From assembly GCA_023409995.1 (NCBI GenBank), contig JAEYQN010000014.1, positions 1 to 11,101 of the forward strand: a stretch of 11,101 nt of DNA, in the 5' to 3' direction. Of the stretch, positions 1 to 5,408 are shown in pieces. The notes beneath the pieces were generated by a model. The model searched no databases. It was not told the DNA's origin and saw nothing but the letters and a program-made list of their open reading frames with translations. The position numbers were made by a program, and so were the translations under genes. This DNA comes from Cyanobacteria bacterium OH_CBB_238. Its GTDB lineage: Bacteria > Cyanobacteriota > Vampirovibrionia > Gastranaerophilales > Gastranaerophilaceae. Numbering within the stretch: position 1 is the stretch's first letter; the number at the start of each line of letters is the position of its first letter.

Positions 1-1155
1 AATATCGCCTTCTTCTAACGGTGGAAGCATTATGTCTTTTGCAAGAATATCCCCAGATTCACAGAATCTTCCAGCAATGGTTACTTGGGTATCTTTTGCA
101 TCTTCCGGCTTGTTTACAACTTCAACAGTATATTCAGCTTGATATAGACTTGGTCTAATATTGTCCGCCATACCGCCATCGACAGCTACATATTTTCTAC
201 CATTTGGAACTTGTTTTGAGCTTCCAACAGTGTACAATGACACTCCCGCCGTACCAACAACGCTCCTACCTGGTTCTAGATATATCGTTGGTAATTCAAT
301 ATTATATTTTTTCGAATGTTCTTTTATCGCTTTAGTGATTGTTTCGGCAAATTCATAAATAGAAATGGGTTCATCAGCTTCAGTATACTTTATGCCTAAA
401 CCTCCACCAAGGTTTATTTCGGTCAATTCAATGCCATGTTTTTCTTTGATTCTTACTATTTCATTAAAGAACACATCTACTTCATCATAATAAACCTGCT
501 TTTCAAAAATTTGTGAACCAATATGAGAATGAAGTCCAACTAGATTTAGGCTAGTATATTCCTCTTTAATTAGCTCAATTGCCTCATCTAATTGGGTCAA
601 ATCAAATCCAAACTTAGAATCGAGATGTCCTGTTTGAATGTACTCATGTGTATGACACTCAATTCCAGGTGTAATTCTTAAAAGAATTTTACTTTTTTTA
701 TTGTGTGATTTCGCAATATTATCAAGCATTGCTAGTTCGAGAAAATTATCAACAGAAATCGCTCCAACGCCACCTTCAATGGCTAAATTTAGCTCATCAA
801 TTGATTTATTATTTCCATTAAATATCGCCTTTGACATGTCAAAACCAGCCACCATTGCCGTGTATATTTCACCACCAGAACATAAATCAAGCCCAAACCC
901 GAATTTCTGCATTAATTTGCACATAGCTTTTGTTAAACAAGCTTTACTGGCAAACATCATGTTTATATTTGGATAGTTGCTGAAAGCATCTTTATAACTT
1001 GAGGTTATTGACTTGATTGTTTCTTCGTCTAATACATATAGTGGTGAACCATATTGATTAACTAAATCAACAAGACTGCACCCACCTATTTCGATATCAT
1101 GTTCTTTAATCTTGGTAGAAATCGGTCTAATATTTTGGTTAGCTGTTTTCTTCAT
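1..1155 (-). CDS. lysA: Diaminopimelate decarboxylase, C-terminus cut by window edge
   Basis: This PLP-dependent enzyme decarboxylates meso-2,6-diaminopimelate to L-lysine, the last step of lysine synthesis, in the cytoplasm. I translated 385 codons from the ATG at 1153-1155 to base 1 with no stop. The fold-III (alanine-racemase-like) barrel motifs are all present: FASKA with the PLP lysine at residue 71, GLDLCSGGE at 88-96, HSHIGSQ at 209-215, the glycine loop GGGLG at 250-254 (phosphate binding) and EPGRS at 294-298. They are followed by the C-terminal domain motif CESGD with its active-site cysteine at 365. Family members are usually about 415-425 residues, so roughly 30-40 residues lie beyond the left edge. 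A good Shine-Dalgarno AAGGA (1162-1166, minus strand) sits 6 bases before the start. The gene diverges from the secreted-protein gene at 1257. No lysine riboswitch is visible in the short leader. Identification is firm; arginine or ornithine decarboxylase is less likely given these motifs. Confidence 0.95.
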   Translation of the reverse strand, partial: MKKTANQNIRPISTKIKEHDIEIGGCSLVDLVNQYGSPLYVLDEETIKSITSSYKDAFSNYPNINMMFASKACLTKAMCKLMQKFGFGLDLCSGGEIYTAMVAGFDMSKAIFNGNNKSIDELNLAIEGGVGAISVDNFLELAMLDNIAKSHNKKSKILLRITPGIECHTHEYIQTGHLDSKFGFDLTQLDEAIELIKEEYTSLNLVGLHSHIGSQIFEKQVYYDEVDVFFNEIVRIKEKHGIELTEINLGGGLGIKYTEADEPISIYEFAETITKAIKEHSKKYNIELPTIYLEPGRSVVGTAGVSLYTVGSSKQVPNGRKYVAVDGGMADNIRPSLYQAEYTVEVVNKPEDAKDTQVTIAGRFCESGDILAKDIMLPPLEEGDI

Positions 1156-1221
1156 AATATATCCTTAGTCTAATTACACAGTAACTCTATACTAACATTA
1201 AAATCTTTAAATTTTAAGCAA

Positions 1222-1250
1222 TTTGATAAATCAAAAAATAGTATTATTAT
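1222..1250 (+). promoter_or_regulatory. Candidate promoter with overlapping palindrome in the lysA / secreted-protein spacer
   Basis: TTGATA (1223-1228) and TATTAT (1245-1250) are separated by 16 bases, each matching 5 of 6 of the sigma70 consensus. Transcription would begin at about 1257, which is the A of the start codon, so the mRNA could be leaderless. That agrees with the lack of any Shine-Dalgarno sequence there. The -35 lies inside a perfect inverted repeat, TTTGAT-AA-ATCAAA (1222-1235), which could be an operator shared with divergent lysA. The surroundings are very AT-rich, so chance matches are a real possibility. I found no convincing promoter for lysA in this 101-base spacer. Confidence 0.35.
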
Positions 1251-1256
1251 GTTTAT

Positions 1257-1820
1257 ATGAGAAAAATTATTTTATTATTTATTTTAATTATTCTACTTAA
1301 GACTCCTGCATTCGCAGCTGTAGATGATATGGGTACTTATTATAATAATACACAGCAATCAACAATTAAATTGTTACATGATGTGGATCCATTTCAAGAT
1401 GAAGAGTACTATAAATATGCTTGGTCTCCATATCCATTATTTAGAACCAGCTCTCCACTTTATTTTAAGGACACTACAATTCCGCCCGGGTATTATTTGA
1501 TTACTGCAAGAAATTTTAAAGGTAATGATTATGTTTTGTTTAAAGACAATGGAAAAGTAAAATTTATAATTCCTGTAGTTAAAAAAGTTTCAGTATCACC
1601 GATGTTTTATCAACGAAGTGTTCCAACACCAAAGCTAACAAAATGGCAAAAAACACGAAAAAAAATGAAGGATTGGTTTTTCTCAAAAAACAAAAATTCT
1701 AAAAAAGTTCCACCACCAAATTCATTTATAGATATAGCAGATGATGGAGTCTACTTGCTAATAAAGTATTACTTTGGAAATGATTGCTATTGGCTTGTTT
1801 TCAAGAAAAACAAATATTAA
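1257..1820 (+). CDS. Secreted hypothetical protein, 187 aa
   Basis: I do not recognise this family. The first 20 residues form a classic Sec signal peptide: the basic start MRK, a run of Ile/Leu/Phe, then TPAFA before AVDD, with likely signal peptidase I cleavage after residue 20. No lipobox cysteine is present, so the mature protein of about 167 residues is probably periplasmic or released. The middle (about 60-110) is rich in aromatic residues, Pro and Gly and alternates in a way that suggests beta strands (YYLITARNF, YVLFKD, KFIIPVVKK). Residues about 125-150 form a strongly basic, Lys-rich linker ending in PPP. A second short beta-like segment (about 155-187) closes the protein. No catalytic motif is evident. 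The start has no Shine-Dalgarno. The only upstream ATG nearby (1249) is out of frame and stops at once. The gene is convergent with the radical SAM gene, 3 bases away. That it is a real gene rests on the signal peptide and the full open frame. Confidence 0.75.
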   Translation: MRKIILLFILIILLKTPAFAAVDDMGTYYNNTQQSTIKLLHDVDPFQDEEYYKYAWSPYPLFRTSSPLYFKDTTIPPGYYLITARNFKGNDYVLFKDNGKVKFIIPVVKKVSVSPMFYQRSVPTPKLTKWQKTRKKMKDWFFSKNKNSKKVPPPNSFIDIADDGVYLLIKYYFGNDCYWLVFKKNKY

Positions 1821-1823
1821 TAA

Positions 1824-2936
1824 TTAACTTAAGCTAAATATTGATTTTACTATATTTTTAATTTTATTTTTTGCTTTTGTAATAAAGCTCTTATTAAAAT
1901 TTGCAAAATTATCTTTAAAATTGCAGTTAAGCATCCTACAATACATTTTACATTTCTTTGTAGCTTTCCTGCAAGAATCAGATTTTTGATTATTCCAAAT
2001 TTCTTCCGGGGTAGATTCGCGTAAAGAGCCAACAGGATTCATGTTGAAGCAGAGTCGCACATCACCATATGGATCAATGGCAAAATTATTTAAGCCGACA
2101 TCACAAGTTATACTTTCAAGAATTTCATTGGGATTTCTAAAAAAAACTTTTAGCGCATTTAATTGTTCGTATGAATTATATATTGAATGCCCAGCTTGCT
2201 TCATTTCTATAAGCTTATCAATAATTTCAGTTGCCTTTGGTGCCATTTTCTCATAAGTCTCTTTTAACTCTTTTGGCATAACATAAGTACTTGTTGTTAC
2301 GCCTTTTTGAGAGCTATAAGCGTGAAATGACTCAGAATCATCTATCAACTGAAACATTATTCCATTTAATCTATTCTTTGTGACAAATTCAACCAAAGGA
2401 ATAAGTTCATCTAAGTTTGTTGGAAGCATTATAGTGGCAATATTTATGCCTAAATTGCTACCCTTCTCTTTTTTTAATTCGTTTAACGTTAAAATAGCAT
2501 CAATTGCCCTTTTGCAACTCTCGTCACGTCCTCTAGACAAGTCATGTATCGAACAATCTTTTACCGCGTTTAATGAAATATTTATACTTTCTATTGCAGA
2601 ATTTATTATAGCGTCGTAGTGCTGCTCTATGCTGAAAGCATTTGTCATTGTTGAGGGGTGTATACCAAGAGATTTTGCATATTCAGCAAGTTCAAAAATG
2701 TCTCCGCGTAAAAAAGGCTCACCACCTGAAAAACAAAACCAGAATCCTTCTCCTAGCCAATCCCTCAGCCTTAAAATAATATGCCTCCACTCGTGAGTTG
2801 TGAGTTCTTTTGTAATAACTTCACTAGGAACTGTTTTCCATTTATTGCAAGTTACACACTTCATCTGGCATCTGTCAGTTATATCAAAAGTGATTTGCTG
2901 AGGCTTTGAAAGCTCATGTTTTGCCTTTTTATTCAT
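1824..2936 (-). CDS. Radical SAM protein with C-terminal SPASM-type cysteine domain, function unknown
   Basis: This is a 370-residue radical S-adenosylmethionine enzyme. The CxxxCxxC motif that binds the catalytic [4Fe-4S] cluster is at C23, C27 and C30, and the SAM-binding SGGEP is at 70-74, within a barrel spanning about 12-220. The C-terminal region has six further cysteines at 278, 296, 322, 329, 333 and 338 around a PYGDVRLC segment, the layout of a SPASM/twitch domain carrying auxiliary iron-sulfur clusters. Such proteins modify peptides, mature quinohemoproteins or sulfatases, or act in cofactor synthesis; the sequence does not tell which. The last 25 or so residues are Lys-rich and amphipathic and might touch membrane or nucleic acid. 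The start ATG follows a GGGG-containing stretch (2944-2947) that may act as Shine-Dalgarno. The gene has its own promoter in the 51-base gap after uvrC. No precursor peptide gene is seen next to it. Confidence 0.88.
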   Translation of the reverse strand: MNKKAKHELSKPQQITFDITDRCQMKCVTCNKWKTVPSEVITKELTTHEWRHIILRLRDWLGEGFWFCFSGGEPFLRGDIFELAEYAKSLGIHPSTMTNAFSIEQHYDAIINSAIESINISLNAVKDCSIHDLSRGRDESCKRAIDAILTLNELKKEKGSNLGINIATIMLPTNLDELIPLVEFVTKNRLNGIMFQLIDDSESFHAYSSQKGVTTSTYVMPKELKETYEKMAPKATEIIDKLIEMKQAGHSIYNSYEQLNALKVFFRNPNEILESITCDVGLNNFAIDPYGDVRLCFNMNPVGSLRESTPEEIWNNQKSDSCRKATKKCKMYCRMLNCNFKDNFANFNKSFITKAKNKIKNIVKSIFSLS

Positions 2937-2956
2937 ATTATTACCCCGTTTTGGTT

Positions 2957-2985
2957 ATCGTATCAACCTTGTATTTTAGTGTCAA
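2957..2985 (-). promoter_or_regulatory. Sigma70-like promoter for the radical SAM gene
   Basis: On the minus strand a perfect -35 TTGACA (2980-2985) is followed after exactly 17 bases by TACGAT (2957-2962), which matches 4 of 6 of the -10 consensus. The -35 starts just past the uvrC stop codon (2988-2990), so the radical SAM gene can be transcribed independently of uvrC, with an mRNA leader of roughly 15 bases. Readthrough from uvrC is also possible because no terminator separates the two. Confidence 0.55.
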
Positions 2986-2987
2986 GA

Positions 2988-4808
2988 CTATTTCTGATTA
3001 AAGAAATCATATACTTTTTTCGCTTGTGATTTAGTTAGAAGAAGAGAGAGTTCTGTAAGCTTGAGCTTTGATATTATACTTATATCTTTGTATTTTTCAA
3101 GCAACAATTTCTTTGATTTTTCAAATAAACCGGGAATATCATCAAATTTAGATTCAATTGCCTTTTTCCCCCTCAATGTTCTATGGTATGTGATTGCAAA
3201 ACGATGGGCTTCGTCTCTAATTCTTTGAAAGAAGTATAGCGCATTACTACTTGACGGGAATATAACTGGAGTTTGTCTACCGACAATAAATATTTCTTCT
3301 ATCCTTTTTGCTAGAGAAACCATTGCTAAATCATTCAAACCTAATTCATCTATAATAGATTTTGCGCTTGATAGCTGCCCTTTGCCTCCATCTATTATTA
3401 TCAAGTCTGGTCTTGGCCAGTCAGAATCATTAAACCTCTTGTATCTTCGATAAATAACCTCCCGCATAGATAAAAAGTCATCAGGCTTTGACTCTGCAAG
3501 TTTTATTTTGAAACGTTTATAATCAGTCTTTTTAGGAATTCCATTTTCAAAAACTACCATTGAAGCAACTGTATTTGTTCCTTGAATATGAGAAATATCG
3601 AAACACTCAACCCTGTGGGGAAATACAGGTAGTTTAAGCTTCTCTTGTATATAGCTTCCTATTTCATTATAGTCATTTTGAATTTTTGCAAGCCCTTCTA
3701 TTTTTATTTTGCTTAAGAAATAGTCTGAGTTTTTTTTAGCAAGATTTATAATATCTGAATTTCGCTGCGTATCAGCATGTTTTAATTCAACTTTTTTACT
3801 TCTTTTTACACTCAGCCACTGCTGTAATAAGGCCTTGTCATCTTCTTGTAAAGATTCAATAAAAAGGATTTCCTTGGGGATATCCAGTGATGAAACCATC
3901 TCATAGTACTCTTTTATAAACATAGTCAGAATTTCAGATTCTGAATCGTATTTTGTTTTACTTATTTCGAAATCTTTTTTATCAATAAGTCTACCAGCTC
4001 TCACTTGAAGAAGGCTAACTGCGGATATAACTTCATCTGAGCTAACTGATATTATATCTTGATTAAATGAAGTATTTTCAGAAACAACCTTTTGTTTTTC
4101 AATTGTTTTTTGTACATCAAAGTAGCTATCTCTGAATCTTGCTGCTTTTTCATATTCATGGTTCTGTGCATATTTTTCCATTGTTTTTTTTAATTCATCA
4201 ACTAACTGCATTTGCTTACCAGTTAAAAATAGCTCGACATTTGCAATGATTTTTTTATAATCTTCAGAACTTATAAGTTGCTGACAAGGAGCCATACATC
4301 TCCCAATTTGATAATATATGCAAGGCCTGTCTTTAAACTTAGGAGTTTTACACTGCTTTAAAGGAAAGAGCTTTTTTAATAAATCCAAAGTAGCATACAT
4401 TGCTCTCGCATCCGTGTATGGTCCAAAGTACTTCCCATTAATTTGATTTAATCTGCGTTTTCGTGTTACTAAAATTCGAGGATAAGCTTCATCAGTAATA
4501 ACGAAGTATGGGAATTTTTTATCATCTTTTAAAAGTACATTATATTTTGGCTTATGCTCTTTTATAAGGTGAGATTCTAAAATTAGTGCCTCGATTTCAG
4601 AATTAGTAATTATAAACTCAATTTTTGATATCTTTGGCACCATAACCTTAAGTTTTTCAGATGCTGTTTTTTTTACAAAATAACTGGTTACTCTTTTTTT
4701 TAAATTTTTAGCTTTTCCAACATAAATGATAGCACCGCTCTTGTCATAAAACTGATAAGAGCCGCTTAATTCTGGCAATATTTTTAACTGCTCGACAATA
4801 CTAATCAT
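2988..4808 (-). CDS. uvrC: UvrABC system protein C (excinuclease subunit)
   Basis: UvrC makes both incisions around a lesion in nucleotide excision repair after UvrA and UvrB have located it. At 606 residues this is normal family length. Domains in order: a GIY-YIG nuclease at about 11-90 (GSY at 16-18, YVG at 29-31, KNLKKR at 34-39) for the 3' cut; four cysteines at 153, 163, 171 and 175 in the spacing reported to hold an iron-sulfur cluster in UvrC; a UVR motif at about 205-240 for UvrB contact; and an RNase H-like nuclease for the 5' cut with D404 (FDISH), D473 (IIDGGKGQ) and H535 (DEAHRFA). The C-terminal (HhH)2 region (about 555-604) is degenerate: IPGLFEK replaces the usual IPGIGPK, and the second hairpin lacks PGI. 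The start is bounded by an in-frame TAA shortly upstream; it has no clear Shine-Dalgarno. The gene is divergent from the 90-residue gene. Confidence 0.97.
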   Translation of the reverse strand: MISIVEQLKILPELSGSYQFYDKSGAIIYVGKAKNLKKRVTSYFVKKTASEKLKVMVPKISKIEFIITNSEIEALILESHLIKEHKPKYNVLLKDDKKFPYFVITDEAYPRILVTRKRRLNQINGKYFGPYTDARAMYATLDLLKKLFPLKQCKTPKFKDRPCIYYQIGRCMAPCQQLISSEDYKKIIANVELFLTGKQMQLVDELKKTMEKYAQNHEYEKAARFRDSYFDVQKTIEKQKVVSENTSFNQDIISVSSDEVISAVSLLQVRAGRLIDKKDFEISKTKYDSESEILTMFIKEYYEMVSSLDIPKEILFIESLQEDDKALLQQWLSVKRSKKVELKHADTQRNSDIINLAKKNSDYFLSKIKIEGLAKIQNDYNEIGSYIQEKLKLPVFPHRVECFDISHIQGTNTVASMVVFENGIPKKTDYKRFKIKLAESKPDDFLSMREVIYRRYKRFNDSDWPRPDLIIIDGGKGQLSSAKSIIDELGLNDLAMVSLAKRIEEIFIVGRQTPVIFPSSSNALYFFQRIRDEAHRFAITYHRTLRGKKAIESKFDDIPGLFEKSKKLLLEKYKDISIISKLKLTELSLLLTKSQAKKVYDFFNQK

Positions 4809-4885
4809 TATTAAATTTTACAATAAATTCGACTATTTTCCCAAATAAAATAGTTACAAAAATATACTTATTTTTAAAAAAACAG

Positions 4886-4913
4886 TTTAAGCTTAATAAA
4901 AATCGGGTATAAC
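4886..4913 (+). promoter_or_regulatory. Possible promoter for the 90-aa gene
   Basis: TATAAC (4908-4913) matches 5 of 6 of the -10 consensus, with a weak -35 TTTAAG (4886-4891) 16 bases upstream. The -35 overlaps a perfect 10-base palindrome, TTAAGCTTAA (4887-4896), which might be a binding site or may be chance in AT-rich DNA. The 153-base divergent spacer (4809-4961) must also drive uvrC, but I see no strong promoter in that direction. Confidence 0.3.
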
Positions 4914-4961
4914 TCTTTATATAACGATTTTAGCAATTTACGAACAGAAGGTATTATATAG

Positions 4962-5234
4962 ATGATTCTTGAATACAAAGTAAATGAACACGAAGTTCAG
5001 GCTGCGTGGCTAAAAACGTTATATGATCTTGTAGAAGAGCTGAACTGCAAATGCCAGACCTATATTGATGAAATGTACAATCGTTCAAATCGAAGTTTCG
5101 ATAGAACAAGAATTATTGAGGTCTATGGCTCTGATACGATGTTGAGCTGGCTAAAATTAAGAATGGAAAGATATTCCCATTTTGTATCAAGCTTCAATGA
5201 AAAGCCGGAAATAAAAGCTCAATTTATAGAATAG
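4962..5234 (+). CDS. Small conserved-looking hypothetical protein, 90 aa
   Basis: I do not recognise this family. The protein is hydrophilic, with no signal peptide or membrane segment, so it is probably cytoplasmic. Residues about 9-42 (HEVQAAWLKTLYDLVEEL and onward) and about 56-80 look like amphipathic helices, suggesting a small helical bundle or a partner-binding protein. A C-K-C pair sits at 29-31, too little for a metal site by itself. Several Trp, Tyr and Arg residues favour a folded protein over a chance frame. Expression signals are good: Shine-Dalgarno AGAAGG (4946-4951) lies 10 bases before the ATG, and a strong intrinsic terminator follows the stop by 13 bases. The gene therefore appears to be its own transcription unit between uvrC and the SNF2 gene. 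No function can be assigned. Confidence 0.75.
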   Translation: MILEYKVNEHEVQAAWLKTLYDLVEELNCKCQTYIDEMYNRSNRSFDRTRIIEVYGSDTMLSWLKLRMERYSHFVSSFNEKPEIKAQFIE

Positions 5235-5247
5235 ATCATATTATTAG

Positions 5248-5277
5248 AAACGGGTTAAATACCCGTTTTATTTTTTT
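5248..5277 (+). terminator. Intrinsic terminator after the 90-aa gene
   Basis: There is a perfect 8-base-pair stem, AAACGGGT (5248-5255) with ACCCGTTT (5261-5268), a 5-base loop TAAAT, and then TA followed by seven T residues (5271-5277). This is the clearest rho-independent terminator in the window. It separates the 90-residue gene from the SNF2 transcription unit. Confidence 0.9.
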
Positions 5278-5325
5278 GTAATTTATCCAACTTAAATATG
5301 GTATGCACACTTTTTTATGTTTTTT

Positions 5326-5334
5326 TGCTATAAT
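5326..5334 (+). promoter_or_regulatory. Extended -10 promoter for the SNF2 gene
   Basis: TGC-TATAAT (5326-5334) combines a consensus -10 with the TGn extension. The 17-base position upstream holds no recognisable -35, as is often tolerated with an extended -10. Transcription would start near 5341, giving a leader of about 68 bases before the first SNF2 ATG. The same nine bases recur in the ruvA promoter. Confidence 0.6.
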
Positions 5335-5408
5335 TATGAGATTAGAATTAGGTAAAAAACGCTTAATTTTAGTGAGGTTTTATAGAGTAGAATCGGTAAT
5401 GCATAGCC

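Noticed and set aside
701..976. A 91-codon plus-strand frame inside lysA
   Set aside because: It lies wholly antisense to conserved lysA motifs, with no start signals of its own.
1156..1256. Lysine riboswitch or strong promoter for lysA
   Set aside because: The spacer is too short for a lysine riboswitch and shows no such structure. The TATAGA near 1190 on the minus strand has no acceptable -35.
1813..1850. Possible bidirectional terminator between the secreted-protein and radical SAM genes
   Set aside because: Only short A-T palindromes (AATATT twice, and an imperfect one around CTTAAG) are present. No G-C stem with a T-run forms, so I do not call a terminator.
1257..2936. Secreted protein as substrate of the neighbouring radical SAM enzyme (RiPP-like pair)
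   Set aside because: The genes are convergent, the 187-residue protein has a Sec signal rather than a leader peptide, and it lacks a Cys-, Gly- or Ala-rich core, so there is no positive support.
4858..4875. AAAAATA-TACT-TATTTTT hairpin in the spacer between uvrC and the 90-aa gene
   Set aside because: The stem is purely A-T and lies upstream of both divergent genes, so it is unlikely to be a terminator; such repeats arise easily in this composition.
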